64,000 bases of DNA, from contig OZ253444.1 of assembly GCA_965261065.1 (NCBI GenBank), forward strand, positions 8,804,001 to 8,868,000. Reading direction: 5' to 3'. Positions 17,837 to 25,827 of this stretch are shown one piece after another. This DNA is from JAKZVK01 sp965261065. Its GTDB lineage: Bacteria; Acidobacteriota; Terriglobia; Bryobacterales; UBA6623. The notes beneath the pieces are model-generated. The model saw only the letters and a list, made by a program, of their open reading frames with translations, was not told the DNA's origin and ran no database searches. The position numbers were made by a program, and so were the translations under genes. Each line of letters starts with the position of its first letter. Position 1 is the stretch's first letter.

Positions 17837-17955
17837 TTACAAAGGAGTAATCGAAAGGCTTGGCGACTTCATGGCGTGGGGCGAATATCAGTGCAGAATG
17901 TTTTTTGTTGGATCGCCATGGGATCCACCTAACGAGGTCTCCTTGCCGTTGGAAG
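17837..17955 (-). pseudogene. C-terminal remnant of a fourth paralogue
   Basis: The minus strand reads ETSLGGSHGDPTKNILH, then an in-frame TGA, then YSPHAMKSPSLSITPL ending at TAA 17837-17839. This is the C-terminal third of the tandem membrane-protein family. It joins unrelated sequence near 17955. It shows that the array once had at least four units. Confidence 0.7.
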
Positions 17956-18162
17956 CGGGAGAAGCGTCCTCCCAGCAAGGAGCGGCCAAATGTTATGGAG
18001 TATAAGCGTCCAGAATAGGATGTGAACCGGCACGCCTACAGACAACCATGGCCGGCGTCGACCCTTGCCGCGGGCATCCTCAATTTGCCCCGGTATTAGC
18101 AGCCGCTGCACACTTGTTCTTACCAGGGTTTCTTTGTTGGCCGTCCTAGCACTGACAGTGTA
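17956..18162 (-). other. Promoter-proximal open frame of unknown nature
   Basis: Downstream of a good promoter (18157-18185) the minus strand is open and reads VQRLLIPGQIEDARGKGRRR, PWLSVGVPVHILFWTLILHN and IWPLLAGRTLLPL before joining the paralogue remnant. It has one hydrophobic segment and no convincing start site. It could be the head of a truncated membrane-protein gene. Family not recognised. Confidence 0.25.
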
Positions 18163-18185
18163 GCCGATCCACGGCCGCAATGCAA
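18157..18185 (-). promoter_or_regulatory. Sigma70-like promoter, leftward
   Basis: TTGCAT (18180-18185) and TACACT (18157-18162) are separated by exactly 17 bases on the minus strand. It points into the truncated open frame and the remnant of the tandem membrane-protein family, so it may be the surviving promoter of a lost gene. Confidence 0.45.
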
Positions 18186-18294
18186 CGGTTTTCGTCGGTT
18201 TTCGTCAGAAAGCCATAGAGTTTTTCTTCGTAATCAGCCAGACAATCTTGCGAATGCGCAGTGTCTGGCACTTCTTTAAGGCTTGGCACTGCAC

Positions 18295-19440
18295 TCACCC
18301 TCCGATCTTGTCCGCAAAGGCAGAGGACGTGAAGTCGGAGTCGTAGAGAACGCAACTCGCCGTGTTGATGATCAGGAACACGCGGCTGCCCTGGGCCAGC
18401 TTCAGCTCATCGCAGGCCGCCGGCGTGACCTCCACCGCTACGTTGCGAACTTCATCAGCGACCGAAACCGTGATCAGGCGAAGCTCGTCAACGGACTGCA
18501 CGCTGACAACCCGGCCCGGCAGGACGTTCGGTGCCGACAGCCCTACCGGGTGGGCGCTCGATAGGATGATGTCCCGCGCCGGGATGCCGACCCACATGCG
18601 CCGGCCGGGCGAGCTGCGCGCGCCGGAAACGGCCAGCCGCAACGACGGATTGCCGGGGCTGAGGGAGACTTCCCTGCGCTGGTCGCTCGACTGGACGACG
18701 GTGCAGGGCAGGATGTTCTCAAAACCGGCGGGCAGCGTTGCGGGAAACACCCGCGGGTCGGTGAGCACGTCCGGCGGCTCGCCCTTGGTCACAACCTTGC
18801 CTTCGGAAAGCACAATCAACTCGTCACAGAGCGCCTGGACTTCCATGGGGTCGTGCGAAACCAGCAGCATGGGAATCTGAAACTGATCGACGACCCGCCG
18901 TAGGAAGGGCAGAACTCGTCGTCGCAAAGGAACATCCAGCGAAGCCAGCGGCTCGTCGAGCAGCAGTAGCCGCGGCCCGGAACAAATCGCCCGTCCGAGC
19001 GCGACACGTTGCCGCTCGCCGCCCGACAACGTCGCGACGTCCCGATCGAGTAGTGGCGTGATTTCAAGGAGTTCGCAAACGGTTCGGAAAGTCCGCTCGA
19101 GCGAGTTTCCCGAACGCCGCGCCCGCGCCGCGCCCGCCAGCAGGTTGCGTCGTACATTGTGGTGGGGGAACAGCAGTCCCTCTTGCGGCACGTAGCCAAT
19201 GCGGCGCGACTCGGGCCGGACGTAGACGCGTTGCGTCGAGTCGAGCCACACGTCATCGCCCAGGGACAGCCGGCCCGTGGCGCGGCGCTTCAGTCCGGTG
19301 ATCGATTGCAGCAGGCTGGTCTTGCCCGCTCCGGAGGGCCCGAAGATGCCGGTGACGTGACGGGTTGCCGTGAAAGCCGCGCGCAGGTCGAAGTGGTCCA
19401 GACGAAGGAATACTTCGACGGATAGTTGTTCGGGGCTCAT
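18295..19440 (-). CDS. modC: Molybdate ABC transporter ATPase ModC
   Basis: The 381-residue ATPase powers molybdate import. It has Walker A GPSGAGKTSLL (about residue 38), the signature LSGGERQRVALGRAI and Walker B LLLLDEPLASLD. A C-terminal regulatory TOBE/Mop-like region (about 300-370, LPGRVVSVQSVDELRLITVS) can bind oxyanion. I start at the ATG at 19440 (MSPEQLSVEVFLRLDHFDLR); the 54 upstream codons of the open frame belong to modB in another frame. A second, out-of-frame ATG 17 bases upstream encodes MSPEQQ-stop, a duplicated start region that links modB and modC translation. It is the last gene of modABC. Confidence 0.92.
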   Translation of the reverse strand: MSPEQLSVEVFLRLDHFDLRAAFTATRHVTGIFGPSGAGKTSLLQSITGLKRRATGRLSLGDDVWLDSTQRVYVRPESRRIGYVPQEGLLFPHHNVRRNLLAGAARARRSGNSLERTFRTVCELLEITPLLDRDVATLSGGERQRVALGRAICSGPRLLLLDEPLASLDVPLRRRVLPFLRRVVDQFQIPMLLVSHDPMEVQALCDELIVLSEGKVVTKGEPPDVLTDPRVFPATLPAGFENILPCTVVQSSDQRREVSLSPGNPSLRLAVSGARSSPGRRMWVGIPARDIILSSAHPVGLSAPNVLPGRVVSVQSVDELRLITVSVADEVRNVAVEVTPAACDELKLAQGSRVFLIINTASCVLYDSDFTSSAFADKIGG

Positions 19441-19453
19441 TGCTGTTCGGGAC

Positions 19454-20134
19454 TCATTGCGCGTGGTGTTGTCTCGGCCGCTGCCTCGAGAGGTGCTCCG
19501 ATACCAGAATGCTAGCGAATCCCACGAGCAGAGCCATCGACACCAGCACGTAGGCGGAGCGGTCGTCGCCCACCTGCTGCGCGGAGAAGATCGCCAAGGC
19601 AAGAGTCTGCGTGTGTCCGGGAATGTTGCCGGCGATCGTGACGGTCGCGCCGAACTCGCCGATGGCGCGCGTGAATCCCAAGATCGTGGCCGCCAAGAGC
19701 CCCCGCGACGCCAACGGCAAGGTGTAGCGAAAGAACGTCGAGACCGGGCCGTGTCCCAGCGTGCGAGCCATCATCTCGAGCCCCGGATCGACGCCTTCGA
19801 ACGCCACGCGCGCCGTTCGCACCACGAGCGGCGTGGCCATCACGGCCGAAGCCAAGATCGCCGCCTTCCACGTGAGCAAAATGCCGAGGTCAAAGCCGAT
19901 TGTGTTGCGGCCCAGCCAGCCGTCGGTGGCGAGCATCCGCAAGAGCAGATAGCCCACGGCGGTGGGTGGCAAGACCAAGGGCAGGCCGACCAGCGTCGAG
20001 ACGATGCTCTTAAAGCGGAACTCGACTCGCGCCAGCAGATACGCCAACAAGATCCCGGGGATGAGGACCAGGAGCGTCGCGACCGAAGCGACCTGGAGCG
20101 TCAGAAGGATCGCGTTGAGCGTCGATTCGGTCAT
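19454..20134 (-). CDS. modB: Molybdate ABC transporter permease ModB
   Basis: This 226-residue inner-membrane permease has about five helices and the binding-protein-dependent transport EAA loop: EGVDPGLEMMARTLGHGPVS, then TFFRYTLPLASRGLLAATIL. The GEFGATVTIAGNIPG segment is typical of ModB and CysT-like permeases. Its ATG overlaps the modA stop (ATGA), and its TGA overlaps the upstream copy of a duplicated modC start. It forms the membrane channel with ModC and receives molybdate from ModA. Confidence 0.93.
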   Translation of the reverse strand: MTESTLNAILLTLQVASVATLLVLIPGILLAYLLARVEFRFKSIVSTLVGLPLVLPPTAVGYLLLRMLATDGWLGRNTIGFDLGILLTWKAAILASAVMATPLVVRTARVAFEGVDPGLEMMARTLGHGPVSTFFRYTLPLASRGLLAATILGFTRAIGEFGATVTIAGNIPGHTQTLALAIFSAQQVGDDRSAYVLVSMALLVGFASILVSEHLSRQRPRQHHAQ

Positions 20135-20955
20135 TCGGCCGGGAACCCTTCGGGAATCACGAAGCCGTGCTTGCGGAAGAGTTCCACGGCTTCAGGGCTT
20201 GCCAGGAACTCGAGGAAGGCGCGCGCGGCTTCAGGGTTGCGGCCGCCGCGAACCTGGGCGGCTGCGTAGCTGATGTCGGGAGGCATTGACTGCGGTACCG
20301 GCAGCACGACCCGCACCTTATCAGATATAGCGGCATCGGTCTGGTAGACAATGCCGATGACGTCGGGTTGGGCCTCCACCATACCCAGGGCGGCGCGCAC
20401 ATTAGGCGCCGGCGCGACGCGGCTGCGTACTTGGTCCCAAAGGGTCTTCCCATCAACCGCGACGTTTTCGAGAAACTCCTTGGCGTAACCTCCGGCCGGG
20501 ACGGCCTCCGGGTTCGCCACTGACAGGAATCGGAACTCGGCCGAAGCAAGGTCCGCCGGATGCTCCAGCTCGAGGCCGCTGGCGCGGTTCGCAATGATGA
20601 CCAGGCGGTTGGAGAGGAACGAGCGCCGCGTGCCGGCGACGAGGAGCTGTTTCTGTTCGACGTAATCCATCCAGCGCTCGCTTGCAGACAGGAAGACGTC
20701 GGCGGATTCAGTTGCCTCGACCTGCAACGCCAAGACGTTGGAGCCCGCGAAGTTGAACACCGGCGGGTGGCCGTTGCGGCTCTCGAACTCGCCGCCGATT
20801 TCTTCGAGCACGTCCTTGAGGCTGGCCGCTGCGAACACCAATGGACCCTGCGGAGACGTGCTCGGCCCCGCGCAACCCAGCATCACCATCAGCGGGATGG
20901 CGAGCGCAACGGGCAGCATCCGTGACCGGCCCGCGTGTCTGAGGTAACGCCGCAT
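20131..20955 (-). CDS. modA: Molybdate-binding lipoprotein ModA
   Basis: This is a periplasmic molybdate-binding protein, tethered as a lipoprotein: hydrophobic signal LPVALAIPLMVMLGC with lipobox LGC. The mature part shows the family pattern LVFAAASLKDVLEEIGGEFE, FNFAGSNVLALQVEATESAD and ALGMVEAQPDVIGIVYQTDA. I prefer the ATG at 20955 (MRRYLRHAGRSRMLPVALAI); another at 20919 would also keep the signal. It overlaps modB by four bases. No ModE-type regulator gene lies nearby. Confidence 0.92.
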   Translation of the reverse strand: MRRYLRHAGRSRMLPVALAIPLMVMLGCAGPSTSPQGPLVFAAASLKDVLEEIGGEFESRNGHPPVFNFAGSNVLALQVEATESADVFLSASERWMDYVEQKQLLVAGTRRSFLSNRLVIIANRASGLELEHPADLASAEFRFLSVANPEAVPAGGYAKEFLENVAVDGKTLWDQVRSRVAPAPNVRAALGMVEAQPDVIGIVYQTDAAISDKVRVVLPVPQSMPPDISYAAAQVRGGRNPEAARAFLEFLASPEAVELFRKHGFVIPEGFPAE

Positions 20956-21223
20956 GAAAACGCCAATCTTACCAGCCCGCCGCCTAGCGACACGCCAGGG
21001 TCGCTTCCAGAAGTTCGAGCGTATGAGCGGGCGCACGGCCTTTGGGCGCACGGGGGGTGTAGCGTCTCATGTTGTCGTTGGCCTCGGCGTTGTTTTTGCG
21101 CTGTTGGGCGGCGTTACCTCGCGATTACCCCCGCTGCCAGGCGGCTCGGAACGGGCGCCATGGGGGTGCGGTTCGTTCCGTAATTCGTCCTGAGGGCTTC
21201 GGCGGTGCTCAAGCCCTTTGTTT

Positions 21224-22006
21224 TCACGGGCTTTGGGTTCCTCTATGCGGTCGGCCCATCCTTGGTAACCCGTGGTTTGGTTTTCGTGATGCGTGATTCG
21301 TGAATCGTGATTCGTCGCCGAGCGTCGCTTGGGGGCTGGGCACGAACTCGGCGCGGAAGCCGATCGGGTTGGACGTCTGCGCTGCTGCGGCCGGGGGCTC
21401 GTAGCGCGGCGGTTGCGGTTCCATCGGGTCGGGGGTGTTGTAGGGGTCCGGGTCGGTGACGGTCGGACGGTGGATCGCCCCGTTCGCAGCGCGATTCTCT
21501 TTGCACTCGAACTCGTCTTTGCGCAGTTGCCGGATCATCCGCAGAGCGCGCGTGATGTCGCGGCTCGTCATGGTGCGGTAGCGGGCCAGGTTGTGGAGGG
21601 CCTGGGTGTGGTCTTGCATGCTCTTGCCCAGCAGTTGGTTCTCGCCGTTGCGGCCGGGGACGACGGTGTCGGGGTAGCGTTCGCGGGTGGCGCGGTCGGT
21701 GCCGTGGTACTGGTAGGTGGTAAGGCCGGCCTCGATGCGGGTGATGCGGCGGAGGCGCCAACGAGAGTCGGCGATCTGGAGGACGAGCTCGAATTCGATG
21801 GCGTTCTTGGGGAAGAGGTTTTCTTCGAGGATTTGGAGTTGCCGGTCGTATTCGGCGGGGTCCTCGTCGGCCATGACGGCGTCACGGGCGAGGAGGCCGT
21901 GCTTGAGTGCGTTTTGTGAAGAGCGGGCTTTGCCCTCGGGGGTGCGGGGGCCGGTTGATTTCTTGGCGTTTTGACGGTTCGCCTTCCGTTGTGCTTGTGT
22001 CGACAT
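21224..22006 (-). CDS. Conserved hypothetical protein with STGPRTPEGKARSSQNALKHG signature
   Basis: The 260-residue protein begins MSTQAQRKANRQNAKKSTGP and RTPEGKARSSQNALKHGLLA, a hallmark of a multicopy family I have seen described only as hypothetical in acidobacteria and planctomycetes. The middle is helical and charged (LEENLFPKNAIEFELVLQIA). The end is proline- and asparagine-rich and probably disordered. AAGGAG lies 8 bases before the ATG. Two strong hairpins, one followed by five T, sit immediately upstream of the ribosome site (22027-22081). No enzymatic motif is visible. The stop-proximal 70 bases contain short repeats (ATTCGTGA units), so the true C terminus may have drifted. Confidence 0.7.
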   Translation of the reverse strand: MSTQAQRKANRQNAKKSTGPRTPEGKARSSQNALKHGLLARDAVMADEDPAEYDRQLQILEENLFPKNAIEFELVLQIADSRWRLRRITRIEAGLTTYQYHGTDRATRERYPDTVVPGRNGENQLLGKSMQDHTQALHNLARYRTMTSRDITRALRMIRQLRKDEFECKENRAANGAIHRPTVTDPDPYNTPDPMEPQPPRYEPPAAAAQTSNPIGFRAEFVPSPQATLGDESRFTNHASRKPNHGLPRMGRPHRGTQSP

Positions 22007-22026
22007 AGTGATTCTCCTTGAAAGTG

Positions 22027-22081
22027 AAAAAGCCGCGCGGTTTGGTCCGCGCGGCCCGGTGCGCCGGCCATTGGGCCGGCG
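22027..22081 (-). terminator. Two GC hairpins, the inner one followed by a T run, in the 5' leader
   Basis: Read on the minus strand, CGCCGGCC-CAAT-GGCCGGCG (8-bp stem, 22062-22081) is followed by GCCGCGCGG-ACCAAA-CCGCGCGGC (9-bp stem, 22032-22055) and TTTTT (22027-22031). The second hairpin has the form of an intrinsic terminator. It lies only about 20 bases upstream of the gene's start codon and its AAGGAG site, so it would block read-in transcription or act as an attenuator. Confidence 0.6.
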
Positions 22082-22553
22082 TTCTTCACTCTCAGGATAC
22101 CGGTGGGGTGTGGTGTTAAAAGGGGGGCTGGTTGGTTAAGTCGTTTGGAATCAGTGAGGTGAAGATTTGAAAGTTCTGTGACTCGTTTGGGGCGACGTGA
22201 CGCAAACCGCGAGAGGGAGCCTGCCTCACCGGGCAGAAGAAGTAGGGGTCAGCGGTTGAGGGTTAGGGTGACTGTCCCCTTCGGGCCAAGCGGCAGCTTC
22301 GAATGCGGATGCACGCGCCGATGCGTGAGACCGGGGAATGGCAGCGATTCCGCAACGCGGTCGGGCGAGAGCCGGGAAGTGATTGGGGAACGAGCGAGTT
22401 AGGTGCGGGGCGAGCGGGGCGAGCAGATTCGCAGCCGGACGAGGGCCTCGGCGGGGCCCGAAGTCGGCTGCGGAAGACACCGCTACGCTCGGCTGCCGCT
22501 CGGCGGCGTGGTGGCAGCGCAGGATGGCAGGGAGAAAGAAAACCACCCGCTCG
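22082..22553. other. Gene-poor interval with a possible reverse-transcriptase scrap
   Basis: I see no complete gene here. At 22288-22347 the plus strand reads KRQLRMRMHAPMRETGEWQR. This closely matches the segment KRQFRMRMHAP of the group II intron maturase remnant at 32.8-33.4 kb and is probably a scrap of a related gene. The rest is high-GC sequence without recognisable content. Confidence 0.4.
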
Positions 22554-23837
22554 CTATGGCGAGGGCCCCGAGCCGTACGGGCAAGCCGCCGCCTGATACA
22601 GATCAGCCGCCATCGCGCGCGCCCAAAAGACTCGCGGCTTGCTGCGCCGCAGCGATGCCTTGAGATTGCGCGCAACAAAAACGTGGAAGAGATTAAAAGC
22701 CAGAAACACCGTCAACAGAAAGTTCTCGATCGCCGCGGGGTCGTGCTTATATACGTGGTCGGCGTGCCAGCCGTTGACTAACTCGTTGAAACCCTGATTC
22801 TCGATGTCCCAGCGTTGATGGCCCAACCTTACCACCCGCGCGGTCCGAACCTGCAGTGAGGAAAGGGTCGTCACCCACACCCACTCGCTGTGATGCGGAT
22901 GCGGTTGGGAGTCGAGTTGCGAATACTGCTGCCAGCTCTCGACGGAACGAACCACCCGCAGCGGCTGCTGCACCTGCGGCCACGACACCAGGCCCTCGTG
23001 ATCCCACCACTGGCAATCGCGACCTTGATAGTCGCCGCGTTGGGGCGCCGTGGTCGGCCACAGCCCTTGGACGTCTTGATAGAGGTTGCGGCGCTCGTCC
23101 TTGAGCACGATCACGGCGTCTTTGCCATGCCCCAATAAGAAGTTGATAAACGGGGCGGTGGCGTAGAGAGCATCGGCCAACACGACGTCAAAGGCTCGCG
23201 GATAGGTCTCGAGAACTCGCGCCAGCAAACGGTGCGCCGCGGCCATCTCGTCCTCGCCGGGCCGTTGCGGCTCGGCGTCGAGCAACAGTCGCAGCGGTTC
23301 GGAGCCGGGGGGCGCATCGGAGAGCAACAGCAGTGTGACTTGGCGATGGTAGTATTGCATCTGCTGGCCATCGCGGCGCTGCACGGTGCGCTTCAAGCAT
23401 CCTCGACAGCAACGGCGGTAGCTGGCGTGAGACTCATGGCCGTCGAGCACGGCCACGCCCAGCCCGCCGATCCCGGGCAGGGCCTTGTTGCGCTTGAGCC
23501 GTTCGTAGACGTGATGAATCGCTGCCCGCACCGCGGCGGCATCGAGCCGGCTGTAGACGCGCCCGAGGGTGTCGGCGCTGGGCATCTCGCGGCCCAACCA
23601 CTGTTTCCAAAACGGTGCGGGCGCTAGCGTCTCTAACGCGTTGAGGCTGCCCAGCCGTGTCCAGAACAGCACCAGCACCGACTGCAGCACCACCCGCGTC
23701 GGGATGCGCGGCCGCGGCCTGGTGTCGCCGACGGCGGCCAGCAGCGAGTCCCGCAGACCGTAGACCTTCTCGGCGTAGTGCAGCAGGCGTCGAAGAACGT
23801 CATTCCTCCCGGCGGCTTCGGAGCCGCTTCCATTCAC
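22554..23837 (-). CDS. IS4-like/ISNCY DDE transposase, start uncertain
   Basis: From the DUF6788 overlap onward the frame reads NDVLRRLLHYAEKVYGLRDS, VAVLDGHESHASYRRCCRGC (first catalytic Asp), FDVVLADALYATAPFINFLL (second Asp) and WDIENQGFNELVNGWHADHV (Glu region). This is the layout of an RNase H-fold transposase of the IS4 superfamily. No ATG occurs in frame near the start. A good ribosome site and ATG (GGAGGAATGACG, ATG at 23803-23801) are out of frame by one; restoring one A (ATGAAC) would put the transposase in frame as MNVLRRLL. The GTG at 23837 is the alternative start. It may therefore be a recently disabled copy. Confidence 0.7.
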   Translation of the reverse strand: MNGSGSEAAGRNDVLRRLLHYAEKVYGLRDSLLAAVGDTRPRPRIPTRVVLQSVLVLFWTRLGSLNALETLAPAPFWKQWLGREMPSADTLGRVYSRLDAAAVRAAIHHVYERLKRNKALPGIGGLGVAVLDGHESHASYRRCCRGCLKRTVQRRDGQQMQYYHRQVTLLLLSDAPPGSEPLRLLLDAEPQRPGEDEMAAAHRLLARVLETYPRAFDVVLADALYATAPFINFLLGHGKDAVIVLKDERRNLYQDVQGLWPTTAPQRGDYQGRDCQWWDHEGLVSWPQVQQPLRVVRSVESWQQYSQLDSQPHPHHSEWVWVTTLSSLQVRTARVVRLGHQRWDIENQGFNELVNGWHADHVYKHDPAAIENFLLTVFLAFNLFHVFVARNLKASLRRSKPRVFWARAMAADLYQAAACPYGSGPSP

Positions 23838-24138
23838 GCTCGGAGACCTCGTCGAGGAGCCGTTGGAGTTGCTGGTAGTCGGCCACGGCCTGGCGGACGC
23901 GGGCCTCCCAGTGGCGGGGCACAAACAGCTGCTGCAGTTGCCCTTGGCGATTCCGCACCAAATACAACGAGGCGTGAAGCTGACCGCGAGCACAGCGACA
24001 GGTGGGCTTGCCGCAGGTGCGTTGGCGGGGCGCCAGCGTGCCGTGCAGCAACCAGCGGCCATGGACGAGCTGCGCGATGCGGGAGCGGAGCCTACGTTCG
24101 GCATCCGAGAGATGAGAGCGAGTGGGGGCCGCCTTCAT
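23800..24138 (-). CDS. DUF6788-like transposon accessory protein
   Basis: The 112-residue basic protein reads LSDAERRLRSRIAQLVHGRW, then LLHGTLAPRQRTCGKPTCRC and ARGQLHASLYLVRNRQGQLQ. The short Cys cluster (CGKPTCRC) and the position just upstream of a DDE transposase match the DUF6788 family, which accompanies such elements. The C terminus is charged and probably helical (QQLQRLLDEVSEREWKRLRS). Its stop overlaps an out-of-frame ATG (ATGA) and its tail overlaps the presumed transposase start. Probably DNA-binding; no experimental role known to me. Confidence 0.7.
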   Translation of the reverse strand: MKAAPTRSHLSDAERRLRSRIAQLVHGRWLLHGTLAPRQRTCGKPTCRCARGQLHASLYLVRNRQGQLQQLFVPRHWEARVRQAVADYQQLQRLLDEVSEREWKRLRSRREE

Positions 24139-24151
24139 GACTGGTATAATT

Positions 24152-24180
24152 AATATATATCAGAATAACACATGGGTCAA
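24152..24180 (-). promoter_or_regulatory. Promoter of the DUF6788/transposase pair
   Basis: TTGACC (24175-24180) and TATATT (24152-24157) are separated by 17 bases on the minus strand, within an AT-rich island unusual for this genome. The DUF6788 start codon follows about 14 bases after the -10 box. Confidence 0.65.
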
Positions 24181-24266
24181 GTCCGCCGGGGGAATGCGAA
24201 TCTGCTCGGACCTGGAGGACGAGCGAAAACACTTGCTAAATCAAATGTTTCCGACCCTCAAGAAAT

Positions 24267-24530
24267 GTGGATGCGGAACCGCTGGGGGAATGGCTGCGTT
24301 CGGTGGTGGGCGGCTACTTTCGTTATCACGGCGTGCCGGGCAACTTTCGAACGCTGGCGAGTTTTCGCGGCGCGGTGTCGTGGCTCTGGCTGCGAACGTT
24401 GCGGCGAAGGAGCCAGAAGCATCGAATGAGCTGGCGACGTTACTACGAGATCGAGAGGCGCTTCTTGCCCAAGGCTCACACGTATCATCCGTTTCCGAAC
24501 GTGCGATTTGCGGCCATGCATCCGAGGTAG
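24267..24530 (+). pseudogene. C-terminal fragment of a group II intron reverse transcriptase/maturase
   Basis: The frame reads EPLGEWLRSVVGGYFRYHGV, PGNFRTLASFRGAVSWLWLR, TLRRRSQKHRMSWRRYYEIE and HTYHPFPNVRFAAMHPR-stop. This is the maturase (domain X) and C-terminal end of intron-encoded proteins. The reverse transcriptase domains are absent; upstream lies the promoter of the DUF6788 element. Intron-like domain V and VI RNA follows directly, so this is the 3' third of a group II intron truncated at its 5' side. Confidence 0.8.
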
Positions 24531-24600
24531 GAGCCGTATGAGTCAACGCTCACGTACGGATCTGTGCGGGGGGCGTCGGGCGACCGACGTCCCTACCGCG
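24531..24600 (+). ncRNA. Group II intron domains V and VI (3' end)
   Basis: Immediately after the maturase stop the sequence GAGCCGTATGAG-TCAACG-CTCACGTACGG folds as domain V. GGGCGTCGG-GCGA-CCGACGTCCC then CTACC folds as a domain VI-like stem. Domain V is the catalytic heart of the ribozyme. The intron's 5' domains are missing, so self-splicing in cis is not possible. Confidence 0.65.
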
Positions 24601-24796
24601 ACCGATTTTCCAGCGAACGGCAAGCTGTCCCTATCTACGCTGTCTCACGCCACGGGTGCAGCCCAGTCTCTCCCAGATGCCCAGAGGAGCGGCTTGGAGG
24701 TGAAAAATGGGCTGGAGGCCCACGTGGAGGCGGGCAGGTGTATACTGATGGCGAGCGGAGAAGCCAAAATGGAAATCATGACCCAGAAATGCGCAG
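24601..24796 (+). other. Short interval with the possible head of a lost gene
   Basis: Past the intron end the plus strand contains ATGGCGAGCGGAGAAGCC, opening a frame MASGEAKMEIMTQKCAG that is cut by IS copy 2 at 24797. It may be the start of a disrupted gene; I do not recognise it. Confidence 0.2.
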
Positions 24797-25827
24797 GCCG
24801 GGTATCCACTTGACTCAGGTGACCCCAACATCTTGTAGTTGGGCTCACAGCGTCTTAGCGTCCCAATCGGCGACGATCGAGCGGTACGGCGTCGGCTCCA
24901 CCGCCATGGCCTGCTGCACAAGGCGGTAGAAGAGCTTGCCCCGACTGCGTGATCTGCGCCGATTGAAGCGGAACACGAACTCGTCGAGATAGTAGTCCAG
25001 ATGCTCGTGGCTGACCGCCCCCTGATGCGTGCCCAGCATCCAGCGCTTGAGTAGCGAGATCGCCAAGTGCACCCTCGGCAGTAGCTGCGAAGCCTGCTCG
25101 CGGCGGTTGTTAATCGAGATGATACGACGCTGGTAGTCCTTCTTCTTGAGCGGATCGTAGCCCGACCAGTTGTCGGTAACAACCACGCTGCCCGGCTCGA
25201 CCGACTCCTCGACGAAGGGCATCAAACTGGCCGCCGAGGCGTTCTGAACGCGCTGCATGCGGATGCGCCCCAGCCCGGTGCCTCTCTCTTCCGCGGCGAC
25301 TGCAATCAACGCTTTACGCTCGGTCTGCCGGCCGATTACCCCTTCTTCTTCAGCGCCCCAGTAGGTCTCATCGACCTCGACGAGGCCCGTCAATCGCTCC
25401 CGCCCCGGGCGCACCATCGCTCGCCTCAGCTTGTGCATCCAAGGCCAGGCGGTTTGGTAACTGCCCAGTCCCAGAACGCGCTGTAGACCCAGGGCGCTGG
25501 CCCCATTCTTATGCGTGGTGATGGTCCACATCGCCCGGAACCACAGCCGCAGCGGCTTGCGTGTGTCTTGAAAGATCGTGCCGGCGGTGACGGAGGTTTG
25601 CCGCCCGCAGCGAGCGCATTCGAACCACACTTTGCGCACCGGCCAAGCGCGCTCATGCCCACACCTTGGACAGCGGAAACCCTCTGGCCAGCGCAAGGCG
25701 AACAGATAGTCGCGGCAAGCCTCCTCGCTCGCAAAGTGAGACTCGAATTCGAGTTGGTCGCGCGGGTAATCCTCCACCAGGCCCTACACTACATCTTGGG
25801 GTCACCTGAGTCAAGTGGATACCCAGC
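24797..25827 (-). mobile_element. IS1595-family element, copy 2
   Basis: This is a 1031-bp copy in the same orientation as copy 1, with ends GCCGGGTATCC and GGATACCCAGC. The octamer on the transposase-start side is TTCTGAAA, which fits the TTNNNNNA pattern of the other insertions. The opposite flank is ATGCGCAG, so there is no target duplication. Sequence next to the stop-side end has probably been lost or exchanged. Confidence 0.95.
24845..25777 (-). CDS. IS1595-family transposase, copy 2
   Basis: This is the 310-residue transposase as in copy 1, with zinc ribbon and DDE residues intact. Diagnostic differences are His in place of Arg at residue 14 (FESHFASEE), shared only with copy 5, and His in place of Gln at residue 89 (ITTHKNGAS), unique to this copy. 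The sharing with copy 5, which lies in opposite orientation, suggests recent descent or gene conversion between those two. Confidence 0.95.
   Translation of the reverse strand: MEDYPRDQLEFESHFASEEACRDYLFALRWPEGFRCPRCGHERAWPVRKVWFECARCGRQTSVTAGTIFQDTRKPLRLWFRAMWTITTHKNGASALGLQRVLGLGSYQTAWPWMHKLRRAMVRPGRERLTGLVEVDETYWGAEEEGVIGRQTERKALIAVAAEERGTGLGRIRMQRVQNASAASLMPFVEESVEPGSVVVTDNWSGYDPLKKKDYQRRIISINNRREQASQLLPRVHLAISLLKRWMLGTHQGAVSHEHLDYYLDEFVFRFNRRRSRSRGKLFYRLVQQAMAVEPTPYRSIVADWDAKTL

Larger units (their letters stand above)
22554..24138 (-). mobile_element. DDE transposon of the DUF6788-associated type
   Basis: Two overlapping minus-strand genes, a DUF6788-like protein (23800-24138) and a DDE transposase (22554 to about 23837), make up the body of an insertion element. 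A strong promoter (24152-24180) lies directly upstream. I could not identify terminal inverted repeats or a target duplication, so the outer ends are unknown. The element lies between two scraps of group II intron reverse transcriptase. Confidence 0.7.

Noticed and set aside
21339..21919. A 196-codon plus-strand frame opposite the STGPRTPEGKARSSQNALKHG-family gene.
   Set aside because: It is antisense to a gene with a good ribosome site and conserved N terminus.
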